From NCBI GenBank assembly GCA_948470565.1, contig CAOKPF010000007.1, positions 1 to 39,555 on the forward strand: a stretch of 39,555 nucleotides of DNA, written 5' to 3'. Of this stretch, positions 1 to 8,160 are shown in pieces. Under the pieces are notes generated by a model that saw only the letters and a program-made list of their open reading frames with translations, was not told the origin of the DNA and ran no database searches. Numbering within the stretch: the stretch's first letter is position 1; every line of letters starts with the position of its first letter. Origin of the DNA: an uncultured Clostridium sp. GTDB lineage: Bacteria > Bacillota > Clostridia > TANB77 > CAG-465. Made by a program: the position numbers and the translations under genes.

Positions 1-1
1 A

Positions 2-106
2 AGCATTTTTAATGCTTGCAAAGATTTTTTATTAAAAAAAGTGTTTAAGACCCGATTAGATTATAGTAATATTAATTCAATTTCTAGGAAATATAGTACA
101 TTATAA
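2..106 (+). CDS. possible 3' end of an upstream gene (partial)
   Basis: An open frame enters from the left edge and ends at a TAA; its visible end reads ...RKYSTL. I do not recognise it. The usual neighbour upstream of rpmF is a DUF177 (YceD) gene, but this tail does not look like the common DUF177 ending, so the identity is open and the frame may be chance. It lies just before the strong rpmF promoter, which is compatible with the end of a separate transcription unit. Confidence 0.2.
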   Translation, partial: SIFNACKDFLLKKVFKTRLDYSNINSISRKYSTL

Positions 107-137
107 CTAAAACTTTTAATATTTAAGTCGTAAAATC

Positions 138-166
138 TTGACAATATCTAGGTTGTAGTATATAAT
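138..166 (+). promoter_or_regulatory. sigma-A type promoter of rpmF
   Basis: A perfect TTGACA (138-143) and a perfect TATAAT (161-166) are separated by 17 bp, about 70 bp before the rpmF start. Consensus strength suits a ribosomal protein gene. Confidence 0.85.
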
Positions 167-236
167 GTATAAGTAACAAATGAGATAATGATTGTGTATT
201 TGATATACATATCTTTATATAAGGAGGGAATTTTAG

Positions 237-431
237 ATGGCACAACCAAAAAGAAGATGGTCAAAAGAAAGAACACATAAGAGACGTTCTACATGGAAAA
301 TAGAGACAAAGAATTTAAATAATTGTCCTAATTGTGGAGAGGCTATTCTCTCACATACAGCTTGTCCTGCTTGTGGCTATTACAAAAATGAGCAAGTTGT
401 TGAAATAAAAGAAAAAAAAGCTGAAGCATAA
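237..431 (+). CDS. rpmF: 50S ribosomal protein L32
   Basis: This 64-residue basic protein is bacterial ribosomal protein L32, a component of the large ribosomal subunit. The N-terminus MAQPKRRWSKERTHKRR is typical, and four cysteines in two CxxC pairs (C30, C33, C43, C46) form the zinc-binding version of L32. Length fits the family. The ATG follows a strong AGGAGG-type site. It has its own consensus promoter and is closed by a hairpin downstream, so it may be transcribed alone, although the DUF512 gene begins only 59 bp after its stop. The usual DUF177 gene just upstream is not apparent. Confidence 0.95.
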   Translation: MAQPKRRWSKERTHKRRSTWKIETKNLNNCPNCGEAILSHTACPACGYYKNEQVVEIKEKKAEA

Positions 432-444
432 AAAATATTTTTTA

Positions 445-468
445 CTCCACAGTATCTGTGGAGCTTTT
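445..468 (+). terminator. hairpin after rpmF
   Basis: CTCCACAG and CTGTGGAG form a perfect 8-bp stem with a TAT loop, followed by CTTTTG. The T-run is short, so it may act as a partial terminator or as an mRNA 3' end stabiliser between rpmF and the next gene. Confidence 0.6.
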
Positions 469-490
469 GTCATTTTAGGAGAAATAAAAT

Positions 491-1891
491 ATGAAAGAAA
501 TACTAATATATGGTGTAAAAAAAGGAAGTATAGCAGAAGATTTAGGAATTGCTAAGGGAGATAAGTTATTAAGTATTAATGGCGAAGAGGTATTAGATAT
601 ATTAGATTATAAATTTGCTGAGGCTGATTGTTATGTTGAACTTGAGATAAAACATGTTGATGGTGAAGTGGAAATATATGAAATTGAAAAAGAGGAAAGC
701 GAAGCTTTAGGATTAGTATTTGAAACAGAACTTATAGATAAACCACGTAACTGTCATAATAAATGTATATTTTGTTTTATGGAACAGTTGCCAAAAAATG
801 TTAGAAATTCATTGATATTTAAAGATGATGATTATAGATTATCATTTTTTTCAGGGAATTATATAACTCTTACAAATATGAAACAATCTGATATACGTAG
901 AATAATAAAATATAGAATGAGCCCTATAAATATATCAGTTCATGCAACCGATAATGATGTAAGATGCATGATGTTAAATAATAGATTTGCTGGAAAAGTA
1001 TTAAAATATATGGACTTGTTATATGAGGCAGATATCAATATGAATGCTCAAATAGTGCTTTGTAAGGGTATAAATGATGGTAAAATACTTGAAAAGACAA
1101 TACAAGATTTATCAAAATATATACCTGTCTTAAAAAGTATATGTATAGTTCCAGTAGGATTATCCAAAAATAGAGAAGGACTTTACCCATTAGTACCACT
1201 TGAAAAACAAGATTGTATAGATACTATAAAGTTGGTTGAAAGATACCAAACTGAATTTAAGAAAAAACATAAAACTATGTTTGTATTTCCAGCAGACGAA
1301 ATATATATAAAGGCAGGTATAAAAATTCCAAGTTATAAAGAATATGGAGAGTTTGAACAGATAGAAGATGGAATTGGACTTATGGCAAACTTCGAACATG
1401 AGTTTGAAGTTGCTTTAAAAAATATAGAAAGTAATTTAATTCATAAAAGAATAACTATAATAACAGGAAAAATAACAGAGGAATATATAAGGCAAAAAGT
1501 TCAAATATTAAAAAATGAAAAGTTACCAAATATAGATATTAATGTGGTAGCGCCAATTAATAACTTTTTTGGTGAACAAATTACAGTAACGGGACTTATA
1601 ACTGGTCAGGATATATTAAGAACAATAAATGAATTAAAACAAAATAGTGTTGATATTGGCGAATATGTAATGTTTCCTAAAATTATGTTAAAAGAGGACG
1701 AAGATATATTCTTAGATGATATGTTACTTGAGGAATTGCAAGAAAAAATTAATACCAAAATAGTTGTAACAGATGGTACAGGCAGTGGGTTTATAAATGG
1801 TATTTTACTAAAAAAAATAGAAAAAAATATAATAAAATTATATAATCTAGAAAATTTTTATGGAAATAGCTATGAAAATTCTATAATATAA
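491..1891 (+). CDS. DUF512 family protein (PDZ plus radical-SAM-like)
   Basis: A 466-residue member of the DUF512 family, conserved in Clostridia and of unknown reaction. The first ~65 residues look like a PDZ-like peptide-binding fold (GSIAEDLGIAKGDKLLSING). A cysteine cluster follows, CHNKCIFCF (C88, C92, C95), the CxxxCxxC arrangement used by radical SAM enzymes to hold a 4Fe-4S cluster. The C-terminal half (from about residue 270) corresponds to the DUF512 region proper. An AGGAG site precedes the ATG. In many Clostridia this gene sits before der (engA); here der is absent and an unrelated repeat protein follows. The family assignment is secure, the biochemical role is not. Confidence 0.88.
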   Translation: MKEILIYGVKKGSIAEDLGIAKGDKLLSINGEEVLDILDYKFAEADCYVELEIKHVDGEVEIYEIEKEESEALGLVFETELIDKPRNCHNKCIFCFMEQLPKNVRNSLIFKDDDYRLSFFSGNYITLTNMKQSDIRRIIKYRMSPINISVHATDNDVRCMMLNNRFAGKVLKYMDLLYEADINMNAQIVLCKGINDGKILEKTIQDLSKYIPVLKSICIVPVGLSKNREGLYPLVPLEKQDCIDTIKLVERYQTEFKKKHKTMFVFPADEIYIKAGIKIPSYKEYGEFEQIEDGIGLMANFEHEFEVALKNIESNLIHKRITIITGKITEEYIRQKVQILKNEKLPNIDINVVAPINNFFGEQITVTGLITGQDILRTINELKQNSVDIGEYVMFPKIMLKEDEDIFLDDMLLEELQEKINTKIVVTDGTGSGFINGILLKKIEKNIIKLYNLENFYGNSYENSII

Positions 1892-1961
1892 ACTAATTTA
1901 TATTTTAAACTCAGTCAAACACACTAAACGTAATTTTATTCTTAAAGTAATAAATGTATTA

Positions 1962-1990
1962 TTGACATAATAACAAAAAAGTGATATAAT
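1962..1990 (+). promoter_or_regulatory. promoter of the 75-residue-repeat protein
   Basis: TTGACA (1962-1967) and TATAAT (1985-1990) with a 17-bp spacer ending in TGA, so an extended -10 is present. It lies 49 bp before the start codon. Confidence 0.8.
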
Positions 1991-2038
1991 TTTTTATACA
2001 ATAATTAAATCTAAATATTAATATATAGGAGGTTTTAT

Positions 2039-3370
2039 ATGGAAAAACAATATAGTGAGGCTCAATTATTAGCTATGGAACCAGTAGATGTATATAAGTT
2101 AGTTTTAGACGAAAAGATTAATAGATTTCCAAGAAGTTTGTTTTTTTATAAAGGAGTTTTAAATGTAGATGCAATTGCATCTATTGTAAAATACCTATTT
2201 GAAGTTCGGCTTGAATGGGGACATGAGGAAATTTGCAATAGTATATCTAATGAAATATTTTATGAAAACAAACTTAAGTTTTTAATAAGAAACCTACTTA
2301 ATAATAGTCCATATAAATTATTAGAAATTGTTTATCCAGGAGAATATAAACCATGGGAACTGAAAAATTCTCCAAAAGGGTATTTTAATAGAAAAATAGC
2401 TATTGAAGCAGTGAAGTGGTTAATTGAAGTGAAGAAAAAATGGGCTAGAGATGAGGTATGTAAAAACCTATCTTGTGAAGTATTTTATCAAAATAATTTA
2501 AGAGGAATATTTCATATTTATTTTGACAATTCTGTCTATAAGGCACTAAATGCTGCTTATCCTGACGAATATAAGCCTTGGGAATTAAATAAAGTACCAC
2601 TTAGATATTGGAATAGAGAAACTGGGATTGAAGCAGTAAAATGGCTAATTGAAGAGAAGAAAAAATGGACTAGAGATGAAGTATGTAAAAATCTGACTTA
2701 TCAGGTTTTCTTTGAAAACGGACTTAGGAGTGTTATTCCTTTAGTGTTCCATGGTTGCCTATATGAAGCTATTAATAGTGCTTATCCAGGAGAATATAAA
2801 CCATGGGAACTTAAAAGTGTACCTAAAAAATATTGGAATAAAACAACAGCAATAGAGGCGACCATATGGCTTATAGATGACAAGTTAAACTGGACTAAGG
2901 AATTTGTATATGAAAATTTGAAATATAAAGTATTTGTTGAGTATGGACTTGCTGGAATGCTTGATATAGTATATCATGGTAATATATTTGCTGCATTAAA
3001 AGCTGCTTATCCTAATGAATATGACTTATCAGAATTTATTATTAAGAAAAGTAATTCTAGTAATTCTAAAATATATACTCAAAAGAAATTATTAAGTATG
3101 GAAGCATTGGAGGTCTATAAACTTATTATTAATAATGAAATTTATAGATTTCCAAAGGGATTTTGGAATTTTAACGATGAAAAAAATTTTGATAATGCAA
3201 GAGCTTTGATAAGGTATTTATGCGATGATATTTTAAAATTAGAAGATAATGAAAAAATGAAGATGACATTAAAAGATTTTCAAAAAAACCTTTTAAGTGG
3301 AATGATGAATTCACTGTTTAATAATAGTCCGATAGAAGCAATAAGGTGTGCTTATCCAGAGTTGTTTTAA
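2039..3370 (+). CDS. unknown protein made of 75-residue helical repeats
   Basis: A 443-residue soluble protein of unknown function. A motif of the form AYPGEYKPWEL closes each repeat and recurs at about residues 98-108, 173-183, 248-258 and, more weakly, 323-333, so the central copies have a period of exactly 75 residues. Each copy has an aromatic start (YWNR/YFNR), a helix with EAVKWLIE, a W(T/A)RDEVCKNL segment and a hydrophobic GL/NL patch. The N-terminal cap (AMEPVDVYKLVLDEKINRFP) is repeated near residue 353 (SMEALEVYKLIINNEIYRFP), so the protein ends with a second cap-plus-repeat unit finishing in AYPELF. It resembles in layout the repeats attached to some homing endonucleases and a Firmicutes DUF family (possibly DUF4046), but I cannot confirm either. 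It is monocistronic: own promoter, AGGAGG site, strong terminator. Confidence 0.75.
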   Translation: MEKQYSEAQLLAMEPVDVYKLVLDEKINRFPRSLFFYKGVLNVDAIASIVKYLFEVRLEWGHEEICNSISNEIFYENKLKFLIRNLLNNSPYKLLEIVYPGEYKPWELKNSPKGYFNRKIAIEAVKWLIEVKKKWARDEVCKNLSCEVFYQNNLRGIFHIYFDNSVYKALNAAYPDEYKPWELNKVPLRYWNRETGIEAVKWLIEEKKKWTRDEVCKNLTYQVFFENGLRSVIPLVFHGCLYEAINSAYPGEYKPWELKSVPKKYWNKTTAIEATIWLIDDKLNWTKEFVYENLKYKVFVEYGLAGMLDIVYHGNIFAALKAAYPNEYDLSEFIIKKSNSSNSKIYTQKKLLSMEALEVYKLIINNEIYRFPKGFWNFNDEKNFDNARALIRYLCDDILKLEDNEKMKMTLKDFQKNLLSGMMNSLFNNSPIEAIRCAYPELF

Positions 3371-3443
3371 TAATAGGTTTTGTAATTTTTATAATTAATT
3401 ATTGAAAATAAAACATATATAGAATATAAAAAATTATTTTTTT

Positions 3444-3477
3444 ACAGACATTATATATTTATAGTGTCTGTTTTTTG
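3444..3477 (+). terminator. intrinsic terminator
   Basis: A 12-bp stem (3444-3455 with 3460-3471, one G-T pair), a 4-nt loop and a run of six T follow the repeat-protein gene. Confidence 0.9.
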
Positions 3478-3510
3478 TGTATTTTCGTTTTGTTATTATT
3501 AGTAATATAC

Positions 3511-3539
3511 TTGAAACATTGTATATACTATGTTAAAAT
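3511..3539 (+). promoter_or_regulatory. probable promoter of rluA-prfB
   Basis: TTGAAA (3511-3516) and TAAAAT (3534-3539) with a 17-bp spacer, located between the upstream terminator and the ribosome binding site of the pseudouridine synthase gene. Confidence 0.55.
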
Positions 3540-3567
3540 ATACTTTAATATAAAAAAGGAGTTTTTT

Positions 3568-4275
3568 ATGAGAAATTTAAAAGTACTTTATGAGGATAAT
3601 CATATAATAGTAGTTATAAAACCTATTGGAATTCCTGTTCAACAGGATAAAACAGGTGATATTGATATGCTTGCAATTATAAAAGGGTATTTAAAGGAAA
3701 AATATAATAAACCAGGAAACGTATATTTAGGATTAGTACATAGATTAGACAGAATGGTTGGAGGGGTTATGGTATTTGCTAAGACCTCTAAGGCGGCTTC
3801 TCGTATAAGTGAGTATATTAGACAAAAGAATGTAAAAAAAAGATATTATGCAATTTTGAATGGATATTTAGATGTAAGTAATGAACCTAAGTTGTTACAA
3901 AATTACGTTGTAAAAAATGAGAGAACTAATATGAGTAGAGTAGTAAATTCTAATATAAAAAATGCAAAGCTTGCAGAGCTAGAATATGTGTGTAAAAAAA
4001 ATTTCGTGTTTAATAATAAGGAGTATTCTTTGGTGGATATTGATTTACATACAGGTCGCCATCATCAAATACGTGTTCAATTTGCAAATATTAATCATCC
4101 GCTATATGGTGATATAAAGTATGGACAAAAGGTAAATAAAGTAGGACAAAATTTAGGGTTGTGGTCGTATTATTTATCGTTTTATCATCCCACTAAGGAT
4201 GAATATTTGGAATTTGAATACATACCTTATAAAGAAGATGTAAAACTAGATAAAATATGGGAGTGTGTTAATTAA
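3568..4275 (+). CDS. RluA family RNA pseudouridine synthase
   Basis: A 235-residue enzyme expected to convert specific uridines of rRNA or tRNA to pseudouridine in the cytoplasm. The catalytic motif HRLDR lies at residues 58-62 with the nucleophilic aspartate at D61, and the later DLHTGRHHQIRVQF segment is the conserved RluA-family C-terminal motif. There is no N-terminal S4 domain, so this is the short RluA-like form. I start it at the ATG preceded by AAGGAG; the frame is open further upstream, but that part would run through the terminator and promoter and reads as a spurious hydrophobic leader. Its stop overlaps the prfB start by one base (TAATG), which implies translational coupling. The target nucleotide cannot be told from sequence. 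Confidence 0.88.
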   Translation: MRNLKVLYEDNHIIVVIKPIGIPVQQDKTGDIDMLAIIKGYLKEKYNKPGNVYLGLVHRLDRMVGGVMVFAKTSKAASRISEYIRQKNVKKRYYAILNGYLDVSNEPKLLQNYVVKNERTNMSRVVNSNIKNAKLAELEYVCKKNFVFNNKEYSLVDIDLHTGRHHQIRVQFANINHPLYGDIKYGQKVNKVGQNLGLWSYYLSFYHPTKDEYLEFEYIPYKEDVKLDKIWECVN

Positions 4276-5378
4276 TGGATTTTGATACTTTGAAAATTCA
4301 ACTAGATAATTTAAAAAATAAGCTTAATATAATTAAAGAGGCAATGAGTTTATCACAAAAAAAGGATAGAATAGTAGAATTAGAAAAAATTGTATCAGAG
4401 GAAGGATTTTGGGAGGATAGCAAAAAATCTGCTAAAGTACTTAGTGAAATGAAGATACTTAAAAGTTGTATTGAAAAAATAGATAAACTAACTATGTCTT
4501 TGGAAGAGGCTTATGGCTATCTTGAAATAGCAGAAGAATTAAATGAGATTGAAAGTTTTAAAGAGGCAGGTCTAATTGCTGATAGTTTGAATGAAAAGTT
4601 AGATAAGCTAGAAATAGACACATTATTATCAGAAGAATATGACAGTAACAATGCAATTATTACTATACATCCAGGAGCAGGCGGAACAGAATCTCAAGAT
4701 TGGGCATTAATGCTATATAGAATGTATACAAAATGGTGTAATAAAAGTGAATTTGATATAGAAGTACTTGATTTACAAGATGGTGATGAGGCAGGTATAA
4801 AAAGTGTGTCTATATTGGTAAAGGGATATAACGCATATGGATATTTGAAAAGTGAAAATGGTGTACATAGATTAGTTAGAATTTCACCTTTTGATAGTAA
4901 TAGTAGAAGACATACTTCATTTGCTGGAGTAGAGATTATACCTGAAATACCAGATGATGTAGAGGTAGTTATTAGAGAGGAAGATGTACATATGGACGTA
5001 TATAGAGCAAGTGGAGCGGGTGGACAACATGTAAACAAAACTTCGTCAGCGGTTAGATTAAAACATATTCCAACTGGTATAGTTGTTACTTGTCAAACAG
5101 AAAGGTCACAAGTTCAAAATAGGGAGTATGCTATGAAAATGTTAAAAGCTAAGCTATATAAGATGGAGCGAGACAATTACAAGAAAAAAATGGGCGAAAT
5201 AAAAGGCGAGACAACAGATAATGGTTGGGGAAGTCAAATTAGATCATATGTTTTTTGCCCATATACATTAGTAAAGGATCATAGAACAAACTTTGAAATA
5301 GGTAATGTTCAGGCAGTAATGGACGGAAGAATAGATGAGTTTATATATGCGTATTTGAAATGGTATAATAAAATATAA
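4275..5378 (+). CDS. prfB: peptide chain release factor 2
   Basis: A 367-residue class I release factor that recognises UGA/UAA and triggers hydrolysis of peptidyl-tRNA. The tripeptide SPF (residues 204-206), which distinguishes RF2 from RF1, and the catalytic GGQ loop (residues 249-251, in ASGAGGQHVNKTSSA) are intact. In many bacteria prfB carries an in-frame UGA near codon 26 that is bypassed by a +1 programmed frameshift; here the corresponding stretch (AMSLSQKKDRI) is read straight through with no stop, so autoregulation by frameshifting is absent. It is co-transcribed with the preceding pseudouridine synthase gene. An insertion sequence begins 32 bp downstream, so the native terminator may have been displaced. 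Confidence 0.96.
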   Translation: MDFDTLKIQLDNLKNKLNIIKEAMSLSQKKDRIVELEKIVSEEGFWEDSKKSAKVLSEMKILKSCIEKIDKLTMSLEEAYGYLEIAEELNEIESFKEAGLIADSLNEKLDKLEIDTLLSEEYDSNNAIITIHPGAGGTESQDWALMLYRMYTKWCNKSEFDIEVLDLQDGDEAGIKSVSILVKGYNAYGYLKSENGVHRLVRISPFDSNSRRHTSFAGVEIIPEIPDDVEVVIREEDVHMDVYRASGAGGQHVNKTSSAVRLKHIPTGIVVTCQTERSQVQNREYAMKMLKAKLYKMERDNYKKKMGEIKGETTDNGWGSQIRSYVFCPYTLVKDHRTNFEIGNVQAVMDGRIDEFIYAYLKWYNKI

Positions 5379-5400
5379 AGAGGCAGTAGACATTTTAAAT

Positions 5401-5409
5401 GAAATTATA
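5401..5409 (+). repeat. 9-bp target site duplication, left copy
   Basis: GAAATTATA directly abuts the left end of the insertion sequence and recurs identically at 6903-6911. Eight to ten base duplications are normal for ISAs1-family elements. Confidence 0.85.
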
Positions 5410-5524
5410 CAAGGGAAATTCATGAAAAACTGCAAAAATGAAATATTTTTGTAATATTATTTTGAACGTTTTTAGTACCATCAATCAAAATATCCTGACA
5501 ACTTAACCATAATTTTGTAACATT
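5410..5524 (+). repeat. left terminal inverted repeat (115 bp)
   Basis: Pairs without gaps with 6788-6902. Twelve mismatches, all transitions; positions 4 to about 55 are identical. Confidence 0.88.
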
Positions 5525-5608
5525 TTAAATTACCAAGAAAAGTACAATATACATATATAACTTGTAATAATATATAAAATATGGTATAAGAAGATTGGTG
5601 ATAAAAAG

Positions 5609-6759
5609 TTGAAGGAGATAAATGATATATTTAATAACTATTTTGGATTAATAGAAGATAAAAGAAATGAAAATAAAATAAGATATACATTAGCAGATAT
5701 ATTAAAAATATTAATAATAGGAGTTTTGTGCGGATTAGATAAAGTAACAGAAATAGTAGATTATGCAAAAGATAAAAAAGAATTTTTGTTAAAAGAATTT
5801 GGAATAAAAAAAGTAGCCTCACATTCAACAGTAGAGAGAGTTCTATCAATGATAAATACAGAGTTTTTATCATTGATATTATATAAAATAAATAAAGAAT
5901 ATATAAAGAATAATTTTGAAGAAATCCACTTTGATGGAAAAGTAATAAGAGCAACAGAAATGATAACAAAATTTAATAAAGCTTTAAATATAGTAACAGC
6001 ATATACAGAAACAGGAATATCACTATATCAAGAAACAGTATATGAAAAGACAAATGAAATACCAACAGTACAAAGTATGTTAGAAATAATAGATATAAAA
6101 GGGAAAATAATAACAGCAGATGCATTGCATTGTCAAAAAGAAACAGCAAGAGCAATAGTAGAAAATGGAGGAGAATATCTAATACAATTAAAAAGTAATC
6201 AAAAAAATATATATGAAGATTTTAAAATAATATATGAGGAAGAGCAACTAACGAAAAAGATTTTGAAATATATGAAACAGTAGAGAAATCACATGGAAGA
6301 ATAGAGACAAGAAAATATGTAAGAGTAAAAAATAAAGAATATTATAAAGAAAAATACTTTGATAGATATTTCAAAGAATGGGAAAAATTAACAGATGTAG
6401 TAGAAGTAATAAGGATAGTAGAAGAAAATAATAAAAAAAGGAAAGAGAGAAGTTTGTATATAACAAGTATAAATGGAGAATTAAAAGAAATAGCAAAACA
6501 TATAAGAAATCATTGGAGTATAGAAAGTATGCATCATATATTAGATGTAAGTTTTAGTGAAGATAAATGCTATTTAGGAAGTAAAAATGCACAAGAGAAT
6601 ATGAATATATTAAGAAAGTTTGCAACAATGATACATAAAAACTATAAAGAAGAAAAGGGAAAAAGTGTAAAAAGTATAAGTAATAATATGTTTAAATGTT
6701 TGATTAATGAAAAACAATTACTTGATGTTATAGAATTTGCCAAAAATAAATATATATAG
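5609..6759 (+). pseudogene. ISAs1 family transposase, frameshifted
   Basis: DDE transposase of the ISAs1 family. The first part, from a TTG start at 5609, has the N-terminal ISAs1 region (DIFNNYFGLIEDKRNENK) and acidic catalytic segments HFDGKVIRAT and ITADALHCQKETA. It runs into a stop at 6281-6283. The rest continues one frame back (minus 1) from about 6240 without a stop, through YETVEKSHGRIETRKY to the C-terminal NHWSIESMHHILDVSFSEDK, which supplies the last acidic residue, and ends at 6757-6759. A single-base deletion around 6239-6250 is the simplest cause. A run AAAAAG at 6254-6259 could in principle allow ribosomal slippage joining the two parts, but ISAs1 transposases are normally single-frame. 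The start codon and weak upstream SD are uncertain. Confidence 0.82.
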
Positions 6760-6787
6760 AAAAAACATCAAGTAATGGTAACGTCTT

Positions 6788-6902
6788 AATGTTATAAAAT
6801 TATGGTTAAGTTATCAAGATATTTTGGCTGATAATACTGAAAACACCCAAAATAATATTACAAAAATATTTCATTTTTGCAGTTTTTCATGAATTTCCCC
6901 TG
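6788..6902 (-). repeat. right terminal inverted repeat (115 bp)
   Basis: Inverted copy of 5410-5524, ending with the CAGGGG tip on the minus strand. Confidence 0.88.
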
Positions 6903-6911
6903 GAAATTATA
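6903..6911 (+). repeat. 9-bp target site duplication, right copy
   Basis: GAAATTATA, identical to 5401-5409. Confidence 0.85.
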
Positions 6912-6920
6912 TTAATACCA

Positions 6921-6949
6921 TTGACTTTAAATTATATAGGTGTTATAAT
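6921..6949 (+). promoter_or_regulatory. promoter of the 301-residue unknown gene
   Basis: TTGACT (6921-6926) and TATAAT (6944-6949), 17-bp spacer, starting only 10 bp past the target duplication of the insertion sequence. It is host DNA, not part of the element. Confidence 0.75.
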
Positions 6950-6997
6950 TTCCATGAAACAATTTATAGTCCAATTTTATTAAAGGAGGAAAAGCCT

Positions 6998-7903
6998 ATG
7001 GTAGGAAATAATTTTTCATCAGTCAAAATGTATTTTGCAGAATATGTAGAAATGTTAAAAAGCGAAGGTTATACTAAAGTAATATATAATTATGGTAGTA
7101 GTGTAACAAATAGAAAGGTAAAGCTTAGTAATACAGTTACAGGCAAAAATATTATTATGTATAAACTGCGAAATACTGTTATAATTGCAAAAGAGTGCGA
7201 CAATAATGAGTGGGAACTGGTATCAAGTAATACAGATTTTAATACTTTAGTAATTCCTAATTTACAGGATATTTTTGTACCATCTATTCATAGGGGAAAT
7301 CTGATGTTTGCAAAAATTTCAGATGGAGATGGAACAGAATATATAAGAATTATAGATACAGAGTGTCTAGCTTATATTGATGACAATAAGTATGTTTATA
7401 ATTCAGGTAGTTTATTTGATATATATTATCTTGATGCAGAATCAGAAAAGTATTTTGTACTTACTAAATTTGGAGATGATAGTACCAAAGTAATATACGA
7501 TATTGAAACTAATAAAATTGCATTTGAAGCAGAGGATATTAATATTTTATATAAAAATATTTTTATTGTAAAAGATAATGGTAAGTATAATATTGTCAAT
7601 ATAAGAAAAGAGCGGATATTTAATACAGATGAATATGATTTTGATAGTGAAGTTCAATTTTCATATAATGGGCAGAATGGTCAAGAATATGGAAACATAG
7701 CAAAGTTTTCATCGAATGAACCAAAAATCATAAAAGGTAGTAATGGTAAATTTGTTATAATACAATTTTTTGAAAATCAGCCTGTAAATGATATTGTGCG
7801 ATTTATGAAAAAGGTAAAAGATGAAGGAAGTATGAACGTAAAAACGCTTGAAATGATATGTTTAGATACGAAGACAGGAAAATTATTTGAAAGAAACGCA
7901 TAA
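6998..7903 (+). CDS. unknown beta-rich protein, 301 residues
   Basis: I do not recognise this protein. It has no signal peptide and no membrane segment. After a short helical start (YFAEYVEMLKSEGY) most of it alternates short hydrophobic strands with polar turns (for example KYNIVNIRKERIF, KYFVLTKFGDDSTKVIYDI), a pattern typical of beta-propeller or WG-repeat-like folds, but no exact repeat period is visible. A strong AGGAGG precedes the ATG. It stands alone with its own promoter and terminator. Its texture recalls the beta-rich paralogues at the right end of the window, but I see no clear shared motif. Confidence 0.7.
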   Translation: MVGNNFSSVKMYFAEYVEMLKSEGYTKVIYNYGSSVTNRKVKLSNTVTGKNIIMYKLRNTVIIAKECDNNEWELVSSNTDFNTLVIPNLQDIFVPSIHRGNLMFAKISDGDGTEYIRIIDTECLAYIDDNKYVYNSGSLFDIYYLDAESEKYFVLTKFGDDSTKVIYDIETNKIAFEAEDINILYKNIFIVKDNGKYNIVNIRKERIFNTDEYDFDSEVQFSYNGQNGQEYGNIAKFSSNEPKIIKGSNGKFVIIQFFENQPVNDIVRFMKKVKDEGSMNVKTLEMICLDTKTGKLFERNA

Positions 7904-7923
7904 TCAATATATATTATATGATT

Positions 7924-7955
7924 AGAGTCTATTTATTAAATAGGCTCTTTACTTT
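7924..7955 (+). terminator. intrinsic terminator
   Basis: An 11-bp stem (7924-7934 with 7938-7948, one T-G pair) with a 3-nt loop, followed by a T-rich tail, just after the 301-residue gene. Confidence 0.85.
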
Positions 7956-7956
7956 G

Positions 7957-8160
7957 TTGACACTAGAATAAATGACTTAAATATATGTAATAGTCATTTT
8001 TTAAAATTATCTCCGTTGAATTCAACGGAGATAAATATATAGAACTATTCCAAGAGTATATTATGAATATGTATATTCTCATAGGAAATAGTAACCAAAA
8101 TTTAATGTATATATAAGTAACATAATTAGAATATATGACCTTTGTACATAAAATAGTCAT
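7957..8160. other. dyad-rich intergenic region
   Basis: Between two convergent genes there is no plausible coding frame but several dyads. ATGAC-N15-AGTCAT occurs twice (7972-7997 and 8135-8160, 19 of 26 positions alike), a 28-bp perfect palindrome lies at 8007-8034, and a long imperfect hairpin at 8044-8092 (ACTATTCC near one end, GGAAATAGT at the other). The stretch opens with TTGACACTAG (7957-7966), closely like the start of the promoter at 24662, but no convincing -10 follows. Confidence 0.5.
8007..8034. repeat. 28-bp perfect palindrome
   Basis: Perfectly self-complementary around GAATTC, with CTCCGTTGAA as one half of the core. Could be a protein-binding site or a remnant of a mobile element; without a loop it is a poor terminator. 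Confidence 0.7.

Larger units (their letters stand above)
5410..6902 (+). mobile_element. ISAs1-like insertion sequence, 1493 bp
   Basis: The element is bounded by CAAGGGAAATTC on the left and the inverse of CAGGGGAAATTC on the right, flanked by the 9-bp direct repeat GAAATTATA. It carries one transposase reading frame of the ISAs1 (H-repeat) type, now split by a frameshift. Nearly all non-coding DNA in the element is terminal inverted repeat (5410-5524 and 6788-6902, 103 of 115 positions matching without gaps), much longer than is usual for the family. It inserted just after prfB and upstream of the promoter of the next gene, disrupting neither. The intact duplication and near-intact coding region suggest a fairly recent insertion. 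Confidence 0.9.

Noticed and set aside
3475-3567. N-terminal extension of the first pseudouridine synthase (hydrophobic leader).
   Set aside because: It would begin inside the upstream terminator and cross the promoter; the ATG at 3568 has a proper AAGGAG and fits the family N-terminus.
4694-5038. Minus-strand open frame inside prfB, and similar long frames opposite other genes.
   Set aside because: They lie antisense to confident genes, lack ribosome binding sites and have the low-complexity composition of frame shadows.
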